Assembly (NCBI RefSeq): GCF_000247695.1
Contig: NW_004624748.1
Location: 468,847-532,846, forward strand
Direction: 5' to 3'
DNA length: 64,000 bases
Source of the DNA: Heterocephalus glaber
Lineage: Eukaryota > Chordata > Mammalia > Rodentia > Bathyergidae
The notes under the pieces are model-generated. The model saw only the letters and a program-made list of their open reading frames with translations, was not told the origin of the DNA and did no database searches. Shown here piece by piece: positions 36,561-49,230 of this stretch; the stretch's first letter is position 1; every line of letters starts with the position of its first letter. The translations under genes were made by a program, and so were the position numbers.

Positions 36561-37664
36561 AGGATCATATTTATTTTTTCTAAATGCTTATCCATTTATT
36601 TTGTTTTACCTCTTTAGCCCTAAACTCCTACTTTTACTCATGTAAGAGCTAAAATGAAAATTGTAAGAAAATAGGAAATTATAATGAATAATAAAAGGCA
36701 CTTTCCAAATAAAACCTTGAATAGTTTAACAAAAGGAATAATTTTAAGTTTATAGCAGTGAATAGGATCATTATTGTTGTTTTTATTGCCATTACTGTGT
36801 ATAACTGTACTTTGAAATGATTTTTTCCAAGATGAATTGGTAATATTTAGGTATTTTTAACATTAAATTAAGATTAGATTATGATGTTCTTTACAACTCA
36901 TGTTGCTTATATCTACAACCATTTCAGATTTCTTTTAAGACTATCTTCCTTTGTCATATTTTAATATTTTATATCTTTCCCCATCCTGCTTCTTATAAAC
37001 CATTTCATTTCCTCTAAAACATTTGTAACCTTTTGAAGAAAATAGCACATATTGCAGAATGTTCTTCATTAGCAGAGTACCCAAGTGAAATTTTTGTTAA
37101 TAGAACTTTAAGTGGGTAGTGAAATTCTTGGTAAGGGTAGTGTTAAAAAAAAATAAAGTGATAACCAGAGAGAATATTTTATATGGTTTCTTTTATGCTT
37201 TAAAAAAACATATTTAGTAGTTAATTCTTCATCTGGCAGAAAAAAAATTCAAGGACATTTTATTGAAAATGTACCTTTTCCCTGACAAAGGAATTTGAAG
37301 CACTTGAGGATTCAGATAAGTGGACTTCCTTCGTTATCTGGTTCTCCTGAAACATTCATAGCTGCAGTCTATACTGCAGAAGACACAGTGCCTTATCAAT
37401 TCTAGCTAAACATTTTCTGAAATCTTCTTAGTATAATAAGAAATAGTATAATTCTAAACTAAAAGGATATATTCTATCATAAATAAAAGCCATATCGAAT
37501 TAATAGAATTGATTTGCTCAGTCCTCTGAAAAAAATCCTGACTGATCTTTTAAGTAAATTGTTATTTCAATTCTAGGGTATTGCTACTACTTAGAGTCTC
37601 CTTTTATTACTCAAAGTATAGAAGGTTGACAGATAGCTTGGACTTAAGCGGAGAATTTATTAAA
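36561..37664. other. Intron 13, right-central part
   Basis: AT-rich, nothing recognised. Confidence 0.35.
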
Positions 37665-37780
37665 CAAGCACATGTCTCAGGTCCTGACTCCCACCCTGCT
37701 GAGTCAGAGTGTGCATTTTGACCAGGACATTCATGTGTTCCTTAATGTTTAAGAAGCACTGTTCTAAATGAATAGTTTTT
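37665..37780 (+). repeat. MER5-like hAT DNA transposon relic
   Basis: CAGGTCCTGACTCCCACCCT, CTGCTGAGTCAGAGTGTGCA, TTTAAGAAGCACTGTTCTAA follow the MER5-type sense end. Confidence 0.55.
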
Positions 37781-38718
37781 AGTTTTATATTATTCCTTAT
37801 AGTTTCTTATTGGGAAAAACAGACAAATGAACAAACAAAAACTATTATTTTTCAGGTGAAATACTTTTAACCTCATTTCAAACAAATAAATTGGTTTTTT
37901 ACTCTTTAACTTAGATAATTGTGTGACTTAAAAACTTTTTAGTCATTGTCCATTACTGGAACATACATATTTAGAGCAAAAGGAGCAATAGAAATTTGCT
38001 TAAAATATAAGACCATTTCTGGTTGAATTGTTTTTATTTTATTTTTTGAAATCAAATAGGTGAGGGGCTTTTAAAAAGCTAGAGAAAATTGGAGATATTT
38101 GAAAGAATAAAACTTAAATTGCACATTTTCACTTACTTTATTAAGTCAGAATAGTTATACTACAAAAGGGATAAAAAGTACGTATTCACAGGAAGAACGA
38201 AGGCTCTTTTTCATTATAGCTGTATGTATTTGACTAAAGAGAAAAATCTAATAAATGGAATATGAAGTTTTCACTAGACTGGCTGCTCTTAAATGTAAAA
38301 TTTTTCTTTATATGTCAACTTTGCCATTTGAAATATGTGCATAAAAATATGTTCATAAAATTCTTGAGCATTGAGATTTTATCATATTTTGAAGTTTATG
38401 TATTATAGGGATATATAACCTCTAATACATAAGTCTTAAGAGTGCAGCTCATTGGATCTTTGTTCACTAACCATCACTTACATCAAGATATAATACAGTT
38501 ACATTAATTCTGAGGTAATCTGAAAAAAAAAACTTGTGTCACTTTCTTTGTTGTTTAGTATACTTCATAATAAATGATTGATAATTTACAGATTTTTAAT
38601 GTGTTACCCAGTGTTTTATGTTTTTCATGTATATTATTTTACCATGAACTAGCATATATACTTTAAAATTTAGTGAAAAAATATATACAGTGGATAAAGA
38701 AAGGATTCTTTATTTTAG
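37781..38718. other. Intron 13, right end
   Basis: AT-rich, no feature recognised before exon 14. Confidence 0.35.
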
Positions 38719-38850
38719 GTTGAACTACCACCACCTGATCTTGGACCAAGTTCTGCCCTAAATCAGACGCTCATGTTGCTGCGTGAAGTTTTGGCATCTC
38801 ATGATTCTTCAGTCATTCCATTAGATGCTCGTCAAGCTGATTTTGTGCAG
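38719..38850 (+). CDS. COG6: COG6 exon 14 (residues ~429-472)
   Basis: The acceptor is TTATTTTAG ending at 38718. It has 44 whole codons starting [20 protein letters not shown] and ending DARQADFVQ. The donor CAG|GTAGTT is weak at positions +4 to +6. Confidence 0.95.
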
Positions 38851-39011
38851 GTAGTTTGTAAATTCATGTGTAGTGATTGCTCTGTATTCCTCTGTTATAC
38901 ATTCTGTTCTGAGTTGAGATTTGGAACCCAGCTACTTTGACCAACCTTTTCCTTAGTTGCTGATATTCCTTCAATATTAAACCAGTTCTTTATTTTAAAA
39001 AGTATCAATTC

Positions 39012-39089
39012 GGGCCGGGGATTTGGCTCAGTGATTTCGCCGCCTGCTGCACAAGCGCAAGGACCCAAGTTCGATCCCTGGTACCAAAA
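39012..39089 (+). mobile_element. ID-like tRNA-derived SINE
   Basis: GGGCCGGGGATTTGGCTCAG with CAAGTTCGATCCCTGGTACC; 15-bp target-site duplication AAAAAGTATCAATTC (38997-39011, 39090-39104). Sits in the short intron 14 between exons 14 and 15. Confidence 0.95.
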
Positions 39090-39285
39090 AAAAAGTATCA
39101 ATTCATTCATGCTGGATTTTAGAACTATGTCGTTATTATATCATTTAATCTTTTTCTTATGTGCTTATGTGTGTCTGTATTTTGGCTGCCTTCCACTTAG
39201 CTTGGCATTAATTCTGAAGTGCCATTAATCCAGGACATTATCACTGATTAGGAAATAAAGAATTAATTTTATTTCCTATTTATAG

Positions 39286-39453
39286 GTTTTATCATGTGTC
39301 TTGGATCCTCTCCTCCAGATGTGTACAGTATCAGCCAGCAATTTAGGCACAGCTGACATGGCCACTTTCATGGTCAATTCACTATATATGATGAAAACAA
39401 CATTAGCCTTATTTGAATTCACTGACAGACGTCTAGAAATGTTACAATTTCAG
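39286..39453 (+). CDS. COG6: COG6 exon 15 (residues ~473-528)
   Basis: The acceptor is TATTTATAG ending at 39285. This is the longest coding exon here, with 56 whole codons from [20 protein letters not shown] to [10 protein letters not shown]. The donor is GTAAAT. Confidence 0.95.
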
Positions 39454-40280
39454 GTAAATTTTTGCCATGTCTATCCACTGTGATGAAATATTTTTTCTTT
39501 ATGTGGTAGCTTTAAGTTACTGGCTTTGGCTAATTTCAGTGACCTAATTCCTGTAAATCCCTTGATACAGTCTGATAGAAAGATAAACACATGCATGCAC
39601 ACATTCAGTATTTTGTTTTTCAGCTTTGGAGAAGCCAGAATATAAAATGGTTAAGATACTTGATTCAGACCATAATATAGAGAGGTAGCATGAAGCTTTT
39701 TTGATTTGAATAGTTATTCGGTGCTATATACAGATTAAAAATTCTGAACTGTGAATAACATGCTATATTTTTCAAGCTGTGTAGCTAGTGCAGAATGTGT
39801 TACAGAGGACAGATATATTTTTATCTCGTGTGAAGTAGTGTTAGGCAAAACAGTACAGTTTGCTATACCAGTCGCTCTGTTCCTATAAGCCAAATGGTAT
39901 TGCCTAAAGGTCTGCATGATGACTAATGAAGGCATTTGTAAAGTTACTTGATACTTAGGTTCCAATTTTGAAGTGATATTGGTAGATACAGTGTTTAAAA
40001 AGAAAGAAAAAAACACATTGATCTATTTTATTATAAGTATAAATAATTCAGTAGAGGATATAGTAAGAGTTCATTTGTTAGGTTTTGAGATTTTATGAGA
40101 AGTAAATTTTGATGCATCTAAATTTGTTATATTTTCTTACTCTTTTAAAAGAAATACCTCAGAATTACCAATATCCATAATTTAAAGTGGGGTTTGTTGT
40201 ATAAAAGTGCTATGTTCCATCCTCTCCACATTAACATCTCCCTCTTGTTTCTCCCTTTAAATGACAGCCTCCTTCAGTTC
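39454..40280. other. Intron 15, left end
   Basis: AT-rich, nothing recognised. An antisense open frame at 39735-40016 has no support. Confidence 0.35.
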
Positions 40281-40449
40281 ATTCATTTGTTTTGGTTTGG
40301 TTTGGTTTGGTTGAGATAGGGTCTCCCTGTGTAGTTCATGTTGTCCTTGAACTCACTATGTAACTCAGGCTGGCCTTGAACTTGCAGTGATTCTTCTGCT
40401 TCAGGCTCCCGAGCGCCGAAATTACAGGCGTGTGCCACCATGCCCAGTT
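40281..40449 (-). mobile_element. B1-type SINE, antisense
   Basis: GGTTT pentamer repeats (tail), GAGATAGGGTCTCCCTGTGT, AACTCAGGCTGGCCTTGAAC, GAAATTACAGGCGTGTGCCA; target-site duplication CCTTCAGTTC (40271-40280, 40450-40459). Confidence 0.93.
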
Positions 40450-40459
40450 CCTTCAGTTC

Positions 40460-42801
40460 TTATACTTACTTCCATTGATATTTATAACTCTAGATGCTTG
40501 TGTGTATTGCAATTTACAGATTATTTTTCAGTTTTTGTTTGGATTTAACATATTAAACTTGGCACTCTGGACATTAAAAAATATAATTCTCTGCTTTACA
40601 CACACACAATATTGTATAAATTATTTTTACTCTGCAAATAGTATTGATAGCTGAGCCATATAATGAAAATTGGCTAATTTTCCTTTTTTGAATAAGTTTT
40701 GTTTTATATGGAATTATTGACATTTAAAAAACTTTAAAAAAATGTTTTGTATTTGTCACTAATTCAGTCTCTGACATTTGTCTAAATGTTTTCTTAAAAT
40801 GTTCATATATATCAAGTGTTCAGTGTTTATCATCAGTTATATGCCTTTCTTACATGTTCTATATTCAACTCCTTTGTCTATATGTTGAGTTTGTTTATTC
40901 CAGTTTATGTATTTGGTCACTCCCCTGCCCCCAGTTGAATATATCAACTGGACTTGCCACGTGTATTTCAGTTTTCTCTCCAGAACTCTGCTTGGGCAGA
41001 TCTGTATTACTCTAGTGGCATTGCCAGTAATTGTTCTACCAGCAGATAATTCAAATTCCTCTTTTTCCAGTCTCCAGTAAGTGTTTTCTTACTGCCCTCA
41101 AGCCCACACTGGCAGATCCTTTGGTGGGCATTTCACAAGGGCTGGCCCTGTACTTGTTTGGAGCTTACTAACATGACATGTCATTGGCTAATGCTGGCTG
41201 CATAGAGCATAAGAGGTTCACCATGGCAAAGGGCCAAACAAGGGTCTGACCACTGAAATTGTGGTTTATTGGGGTCCTCCAAAGAATTAGTTTATTTTCT
41301 ATCAGTCATCTTATTAACATTCTTCACTCTTAGCTTCTTCCAGTATTTCAAGTAAAAACACCAGGTCAGTACAATTATCCTTTGCTTATAGTAACCAAGT
41401 CTGTTCATCCAGAGCTTATGAGTATTTATTGAGTACAGGTATTTTCCCAGAATATTTCAGGTATATCTCTTTTCTCATTATTTCTGTCTTAGATTTCACA
41501 TTTCAGTTTGGAGATTTAAACCTTTTTTTGTTCACTGATTTTCATTATTTCTTTAATCATCCTTTCTCCATTTAATTTTTTTTAAATATTTTGAAGCGCC
41601 TCGATTTTATCTTACGAATTTGTTCTCTAACTTAAGTCTCTTCACTTTGATCTATGTATGTCTCTGGTATTTTTTCTGTATTACTTTTCTTTCAGACCCC
41701 TAATTTGGTTTTTAGTGGTAATTACTTTCTTTTTCTCATTCATTAAATGTTTGTACATCTTTTTTTTCTTTGATTTCTAGTAAGTCCAGTAAATTAGGGC
41801 AATAATTGTACTTATTTGGTCATCTATTTTTTTAAAAAGTCATGAATTTCTTAGCGGAGGAATACAGCTATTGGAAATGCGTGAACTAGACAGGCATTCA
41901 GATGGTGACAGGTAATATCATTGACAGTGGTCTGTGCCATTGAAAACCCTTAAAACTGAGGGAACTTTCTGGTGAAGAATAGAAGAAAACTTCCTGCCTT
42001 TCAGGCTTTTGTGGCAAAAACAAAGAAGGAGCAGGCTTCTTTCTACTGGGAAATGCTTTAATCAATCAAGATAATCCTCATCATTGCCTTCTGCCCTCCT
42101 TTAGATTAGGTGGTTTCTCCAAAGAGAGCAGAAAGCTAGGGAGCACGTACCACTCACATCTTTTAGCTGCATCTTCTTAGGCCATTCCTGAACCTAAAAT
42201 CTTAGGACTAAAGTTCTGCTGGGGCTCCAGTTCTCCCCTGCTTGTCACGGGCCCGCTTTATCCTCAGGGAAATTTACCGTGTCAGCTGTAGTAGGATTTT
42301 CCCCAGGTTTCTCCAGATGTTTGATTTGATTTGTTGAGTCAGTCCAGCACATTGGAGGGCTAGGTGACCAGAGGTCAGGCCCTCATCTGCCTAAGTATTC
42401 CATTTTACATGGTTATAGCTAGTGATTTTTGTTTGTGTTCTGCTTATTATCAATTCTTAAAAGAACTGAGAAGCAACCCATATTTTTGGCTAATGGTTAT
42501 TCTTGGAATCCTCTTTTTTTATTTTTTTTTTTAAACTTTCTCTTCCTTTTAGCAGGACTTCCTCTTTGGGGAAATAAAAAGCCTTTGTTATAGAAGCCAT
42601 CCTGTGGCTTCTATAACTAGGTATGTCTCTTTTCCCATCATTTTCATCTTAGATTTCATAGAGCCACTTCAGTTCAAAAATCTGTGCCACTCTAAGGAAA
42701 AACCCATTATGATGAGCTCAGCCTACAGGGTAGTCTGTTTCTAGTCTCATTAGTGTTATTCCTCTTTTAAAGTTTTTTTTTCCTGCTATGTTTTATTTCA
42801 G
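40460..42801. other. Intron 15, right part; mixed unassigned sequence
   Basis: Contains GC-richer blocks (about 41080-41270, 42110-42400) and T-rich blocks that may be very old L1. A perfect 13-bp-stem palindrome sits at 42587-42617. Segments 41461-41498 and 42621-42658 resemble each other. No exon seen. Confidence 0.35.
42587..42617. repeat. Perfect inverted repeat, 13-bp arms, 5-nt loop
   Basis: Arms GTTATAGAAGCCA (42587-42599) and TGGCTTCTATAAC (42605-42617) around TCCTG. Confidence 0.9.
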
Positions 42802-42909
42802 ATTGAAGCACATTTGGACACACTTATAAGTGAGCAAGCCTCTTATGTTTTAACTAGAGTAGGCTTGAGTTATATCTACAACACTGTGCAGCAACATAAA
42901 CCTGAACAG
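42802..42909 (+). CDS. COG6: COG6 exon 16 (residues ~529-564)
   Basis: The acceptor is TTTTATTTCAG ending at 42801. It has 36 codons from [20 protein letters not shown] to HKPEQ. Gly549 is codon GGC at 42862-42864, the position changed in the reported human COG6 glycosylation disorder; it is the normal residue here. The donor is GTAAGG. Confidence 0.95.
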
Positions 42910-42949
42910 GTAAGGATAGATGCTCCTAATTTGAGCAATTGACTAATTT

Positions 42950-43145
42950 AGATATGATTTCTAGAGCCAGACTCTGGATTTGAATCTTAACTGTGCTACT
43001 ATTAGCTATGTTTTCCTGGGAAAGTGACTTACATCTCTGTGTCCATTTGCTCGCTGCAGGTTGGAGGTAATAACAGTATGTTGTAGGGTTATTCTCAACA
43101 TTAAATGAGATAATGCATGTGTGCTTCTTAGATGACTGCCTGAGA
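42950..43145 (+). repeat. MIR SINE relic
   Basis: CCAGACTCTGGATTTGAATC, TTCCTGGGAAAGTGACTTAC, GGTAATAACAGTATG and TTAAATGAGATAATGCATGT trace a nearly complete sense MIR. In intron 16, 41 bases past the exon 16 donor. Confidence 0.85.
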
Positions 43146-43911
43146 TTTCCATAGTAGAGTCTCCCAAAATACTCACTATCCTTTCTACTACAAATATTTT
43201 GGTTAAAGTAATGAAAATATATGGAAATCAGTAACATGAAATGTATAAAGGGTTTTTCAAAGTCTACCTTTGTTATCAGATAGTGGACTGCATAGATATC
43301 TGTAAAAGTAGTAGTTATACTCTTTTTAATTTAACAAATCATTAAAGGAAAAGTAATTACTCCTAGGGGCCAACATATGAGCCTGTTAAATTATAGAACA
43401 CCAGTGTAAATAAGATCATGGAATGGTGGGAACTCTGAAACATCAAATAAACCAGCTTTCATTAAAAAGCAAAGAGCTCTTTCTGAGAACATTAATATGA
43501 GTATATTGTAGCCCAAGATCTCTTAAATGAAGATATCAGAAATCACTTTTGCTAAAGTAGTAAGCAAATTTAAAACAGTATCACCCAATTCTTCTGCCTT
43601 TCTGTGTTTTATAAAATTCTCTGAAAGTCTTCAGCCTCTATATCTCCTCCAAGTGCTTCATTGCCTTCTTTTTTGTGTGTATGAGTAAATCTGAAGTATC
43701 ATGATATTTCCATTGTTGATAACCTTATGTACTTCTTATTCCTTTAAAATCACAGTCCCTGATCTCACTGTAGTTGAAGAGATGATATTTGAGTTCTTTG
43801 GAAATAGTTAAGTGATTTTCCAAATTTGAGCAACCTACCCATGGGCCATAGGACATAAGTAACTGAAATGTATAACCCCAGCTTCTTCAGTTCTTGTTTT
43901 TTTTTTAATAG
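43146..43911. other. Intron 16, right part
   Basis: AT-rich; no named repeat. Confidence 0.35.
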
Positions 43912-43965
43912 GGCTGTTTAGCTAATTTGCCCAACTTAGACTCTGTGGCACTGAAGGCTGCAATG
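43912..43965 (+). CDS. COG6: COG6 exon 17 (residues ~565-582)
   Basis: The acceptor is a T-run followed by AATAG, ending at 43911. It has 18 codons, GCLANLPNLDSVALKAAM, in phase 0. The donor is GTAAGT. The second residue is Cys (TGT), where I recall Ser in human. Because the exon is a multiple of three, skipping it would keep the frame. Confidence 0.93.
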
Positions 43966-45759
43966 GTAAGTGCCTTATATAGCATTTCAACTTGTATTTC
44001 ATTATCAAGCAGTATTCTTCATTTTTTGCTATATGATAATTTTGCTGTGGATGATGATTTTTATCCCTGATGCATTGTGTTCATTTTGGGTCCAATAATA
44101 ATTGAGCATGTATTCCTTTATTTGAATAGGCCTAAGACTTATTATTATTTACAGTAATATTATACAGCATCCTGTTAGGTAATTGTTACTATTTAGGATT
44201 TCGTTTTTCAGAGTTTTATTACTAATCTAATGGAAAAAAAGGAATGACAGATGTAGAAGAAGTCAGGCTGTATGTCGTGGGCTTGTTACTGCCATAATCC
44301 CTAGTTTACAGTTTCTGATGTCTTCCTGAGATAGTGACTGAAATCAGATTCAAGACAGTCTCATTCTTGAGTGTGAGACCCACTTTATTACCTTCTCAGC
44401 TGAAGAGCTCACCCCTTTCTTTCTGCATGAACACCACTTTTTGTAATATGTTTCCTTGTCTTAAGGATATAATTTGTGTATATGTATATTCTTCCATGGT
44501 ATAACACTTAAGTTATGTAGCTCTATCCCCAGTGGGAATAATCTTATTTGAAAATTTTTTAATACAATATAGTACTACTAATAATAGTAATAATAACAGC
44601 AGTGAACAGCAGCTACAGCCATTAACCTTTACTGACCATGCCAAATATTTTTCCTGGTTAAAATTTTTAATCTTTGTTGCAGTCACATTCAACCTAGGAG
44701 GTCAGCTTCCAAAGCCAGTGAGCTTATGACTACTGCACTATTCCACCTATCTTAAGTGTTTAAAATATTAACATAAACTTGCTAAGAAAACGGTTTGACT
44801 TTCATAAATAATTCTGTATGATTTTTTTTTTTTTGATGCTAGAGCTTTCCAGAACTAAAAATAACTGAAAAATAAAGGAATAGGTTTACCAGATACCTAA
44901 CAATGCAAGTAAGATGGTAGGGTTGACTATATTAACATTAGAGCAGAATTTAGAATATAGGATAAAGAACATAATCATAATAAAAGACACTGTATATATG
45001 GTAGTAACAATCATAACTTTCATATATCAAACAAAAACTGTACAAGCAAAAATTATAGAAATACCAAAAATATATTAAAAAGTTCAAATAAACATAAATT
45101 TTAGATTCATTTAAAAATATGTTTTTTAAGAAAGTTTTGTGTAAACTCACCACACTATCCAATAATTTTATGTCAAGGTATTTATATCCACAAAATGAAG
45201 ATACATATTTACTCAGATTAATAACATTACTTACTACCCAGTAAATGTATGTTTCGCCCTCTGTCTCTCCTTCTCTTCTAACACATAATCATTCCATAAG
45301 ATATCCTTCAAAATATTTTTAAACCCCATTAAAAATTCTCATGTGACTAGTCTTAATTTTAAAAACAATTAAGTTGAGTATATTATATCTCCAAAGAAAG
45401 GTCTTGGTTGAATTTTGTATGTGATTTATGGTATTATTTACAGATGATTGTTACCTCTAAATGGGAGGTATCAGAAGCATTTTAATTCAGGATTACCCTA
45501 CCAATTCCTCTTCCAAATGTTCTTAACTTTGATGGTAATAACATCTTATTTATCATTTTGACAATTATTAACCAAGTATCTACTGTTTTCTAGACATCAT
45601 GCTAAGAAATGGGATAAAAAATAGACGTGATCTAGTAAGGCCTACAGCTATTGGATAACTAAATAAATGGGTGAAGAAGACAATATGTTTTATGATAATG
45701 ATGGGAATTAGTTAGATATATCTAAAATCTGAGCGTCAATCCCCTTATCCTATCAGAAA
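43966..45759. other. Intron 17, left part
   Basis: AT-rich. About 44930-45190 may be old L1 in sense. A short ACT/AAT/AGC trinucleotide-rich stretch lies at 44570-44615. No gene. Confidence 0.3.
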
Positions 45760-46400
45760 CCAAGTCCTGATGATTTTATTCAAGTATTTGGCTTTTTCTG
45801 GCTTTTTCAAGTATTTCCTTTCTCTCCACTCTGGCTGCTCTTGTCCTAAAATGCCACAACAGCTATGTCCTCAGTGGCCTTGCGTCAGCCACTACAGTCT
45901 TTCATTCCTTTCTCCTTTCTATGGCTGGATTTAGCGTTATAAAACTGAAATCAAATTATGGCCTCACTTAACGTCATTGGATTTGATAATCCGTTTTTTG
46001 TAAGAATTAAAGTCCATTGAAAAGCACACAGATGAGTTGATCTCTGCACATCTAGTCATTTTCCTTCTTGCCTCCAGCTTTTGTACATATAGCCTTCTCC
46101 CCACTGTCTGTTATTTAGGATCTCACTGCAGTCATCCTTTCCTCAGAGAAGCCCCTGATCCACACTTCATAGCACCTTGGTTTTTTCCATTCTGGCATTT
46201 CACACAGTTTATAATTATGTAGTTATTTACATTATTAGCTATTTAATGCTTCTCTTGCTAGGATAGAAGCACTTTGAAGCTAAAGATTGTCCTGGTTCTC
46301 ACCATTGTAATCCCGTTACCTAACATTACCCGTTACCTAATCCCGTTACCTTTTGTAATGGTAATTACTTGAGAAATATTAGTTAACTGAATGGACTCAT
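45760..46400 (+). repeat. L2 LINE relic, 3' part
   Basis: CT-rich body followed by ATAATTATGTAGTTATTTAC and TTGCTAGGATAGAAGCACTT, the L2 3' order. A local tandem duplication of a CCCGTTACCTAA unit lies at 46315-46350. Confidence 0.5.
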
Positions 46401-46541
46401 GAACACATTAACAGATTAACAAATATAATGAATGCCAGGGAGATTAAAATGAGTGACTTGGATTCAGAATTTTAAAGGATATTATTAATATTGACAATAT
46501 TAAAAAATTGACAGTTTTAGGGTGTTTTAGTTAGAATGTTT

Positions 46542-47014
46542 TTTAATTAATTTTATTGGTACATTTTATGTATACAGTATAATGACATTCATCATTGGAA
46601 ATTTGTACCTTTATATGGTATATCTTGCTTCTTTTTTTTTCCCCATTCCCTTCCCCTCCCTTCAACCCCTCCACCCCTCCCTATTTACAAAGATTTTGTT
46701 TCCATTTTTTCATTTTCTCATATTAATTCCATTCTCTTCTGGCCTTTCCCCTTCCCCTTTACACCTTTTCTTCCTATTTCACATTATTTATTATACCTTT
46801 TGATCCTTATTTACACTTTCAGTTTCTCATACCAGAGAAGCTATTTGGTATTTACACATGTGTCCTATTTATTTCACTTAAGTGTATTTTCTCAATGTGC
46901 ATTCATTTAGCTATAAATGTCTCTAGGTTCTCATTTATGGCTGAGTAGTACTCCATTTTATATTAAAAAAGTCTTCTTTATCCAATCTCCAGTTGATGGG
47001 CAATTGGGCTGTTT
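46542..47014 (-). mobile_element. 5'-truncated L1, 3' end only, antisense
   Basis: Starts AATTTTATTGGTACATTTTA after a T run and follows the 3' end of the intron-11 L1 to GATGGGCAATTGGGCTGTTT. Imperfect target-site duplication AGAATGTTT / AGATTGTTT (46533-46541, 47015-47023). Ends 144 bp before exon 18. Confidence 0.85.
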
Positions 47015-47157
47015 AGATTGTTTAAGAAATACTCATTTGTATAAAAAGAATGAGTTATTTGGAATATAGGATTTTTCCCAAGGTTTAATCCTTGAAAGAG
47101 ATGGTTATATTTAAGATATTTGTTAGTATATGTTTTACACTCCTATTCTTCCTTTAG

Positions 47158-47237
47158 GTTCAATTTGATCGTTACCTGTCAGCCCCAGACAACCTGTTAA
47201 TGCCACAGTTGAACTTTCTTCTAAGTGCCACAGTGAA
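47158..47237 (+). CDS. COG6: COG6 exon 18 (residues ~583-609)
   Basis: The acceptor is CTTCCTTTAG ending at 47157. It reads VQFDRYLSAPDNLLMPQLNF then LLSATV, ending with two bases of a Lys codon. The donor is GTAAGT. Confidence 0.95.
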
Positions 47238-47589
47238 GTAAGTAGTTTTGGTGTTAAGTATTTGATAAAGATTCACATATTTTAAATATCAGGTATTTTA
47301 CTTGAAAAATGTTGTTTTCGAGACTAGACAATTTACCTTTGACAATCTATAGTTTTCAGTCTTTCCTCTTGAGCACCCCCAGGGATCTGACCTGATGCTG
47401 TTCTGACTTCTCCCTTGCATGTATATTTCTCTAAAGTCTCCATAATTAATAAGTTATTTTAAATCTTGCCTGTTTTGTTAATACTCTGTTCTGAACATTA
47501 CTTATCTCCATGGTAGCAGTACTTTGGAACACCTGTTGCTCTTATTTCCCCTTTTCTTGTCTTACAATTTGACTAGAGACCCCAGAAAG

Positions 47590-48880
47590 CCCAAGACTTC
47601 AAAGAATTTCATGCTCCAATTAAAAAGCAGAGATCATTATATTGAATGAAAAAGCATGACCCAGTTGTTACTGCCTATAAGAAATTCAATTCAAATACAA
47701 AGACACAGATAATTTAAAAGTAAAAGAATGATAAAAGATATGCCATGTAAGCAGTAATCATAATAAAGCTGGGATAGCTTTATTAATATAAGAAAAATTT
47801 ATCTGCAGGGCAGGGAATAATAGGTAAGATAAGGATAAGTAATTGTAGGATCAATTGTAGGATCAATTTGTGAGGAATACGTAATAGTGAGTATGTATCT
47901 ATTGTCTTATAGAATTGAGGAATACTTACATCAGTGATCATAGTTATATATGTATATATATTTCAACACTTAATAATTAATGAAAAGAAGAGGTAAACAA
48001 AATTAGTAGAGTGTGAAAGAACTGAAAGGCTCTTTACAAGAGACCATTTAAATCAGTGACACAGAAAGAAAGCAGGAGTGGCCATATTAACAGACAAATT
48101 TGAACTCAAGATGAATATTAAAAGATTAAAAGGTAATATTTGGTACTGATGAAAGTTACACTTAAAATCCTACATATGAGTTTTTAAGATGTAAAATATC
48201 TTTACTAAAGATCAGTCAAACATGCCATTGTATTAAGAATACTGTGTTATGGCCAAAGGTTATAAAGAGAAGCCTTACTTTAATTCACTGCATAAATCAA
48301 TTGCAGAATACCATGTAACTATGTTGGAACACTGAAAATATACAACACACATCACTGTTAATGATGAAACCTTAGAAACATTTTTATTAAAGTTCTAAAT
48401 AAGGCATGCACATTTACTATCACATCTACTATTTACCTTGAGTTTCTAGTAAATAAAATGAGGTTCGTCATAACTATTGAAAAGAATTAACTCATTAATT
48501 TTAGGTGTATCAAAAAACAAAATGAAACAGTTGACAAATTAATAAAACTAAAATAGAGTTGTTACTTGACCAGATTAAAAATTAACATATAAAAGTTACT
48601 ATAGTTGCTGTATACCAGCAATATTTATTTACAACATAAAATGAAAAATAAAAGCCCTATTGTCATAGTATTATTTCCTGCAAGCCAACACAATAGTATA
48701 TCTGGAAGATTATATAAAGAAACTAAAAATTCGTTGAAAAGTTTGACAGAAGATATGAATAAATAGGCATATTCAGTACATAGATGGGAAATTCGCAAGT
48801 AGATAAGATCAATCTATAAATTCAACAGAACTCCAATCAAAATTCCCTTGGAGCCATTTCATTACTTAGCAAAAAATATG
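47590..48880 (+). repeat. Old L1 ORF2 relic, sense
   Basis: ATTGAATGAAAAAGCATGAC, AATGATAAAAGATATGCCAT, GCAGGAGTGGCCATATTAAC and CAGAACTCCAATCAAAATTC follow sense ORF2 from the endonuclease towards the C-terminal region. Located in intron 18. Confidence 0.6.
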
Positions 48881-49079
48881 TGAAAGGGGCCTCTGACTGT
48901 TTTTCAGCATCTCTACAGTTATAATCTAGCCCGTGGTAGCATCATCTGTGCCTGGATTGTCGTGTTAGTGTCCATGCTGTTCTCTGTTTTTACCCTAGCT
49001 CACCCACCACTGTCTACCCCAACCTCCATAATCTAATCTGAAATCCTCAACCAGTCTTTCATGGATTACTCAGTTCTCT

Positions 49080-49230
49080 CAATGAGCCTGTAAAATAGGA
49101 TTTCAGAGAAGACATTGCTTAGAAAAGTTAAACCAGGTGAACCAAGGGCCAACAGTTTGTAAAAAGCAGAGCCAAGATTTGAATCTATTATTATGATTCC
49201 TGAGCCTATTTTCTTCAACATAGATTATAT
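49080..49230 (-). repeat. MIR SINE relic, antisense
   Basis: GCAGAGCCAAGATTTGAATC with AGAAAAGTTAAACCAGGTGA and CCAAGGGCCAACAGTTTG fits the antisense MIR core. Confidence 0.7.
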
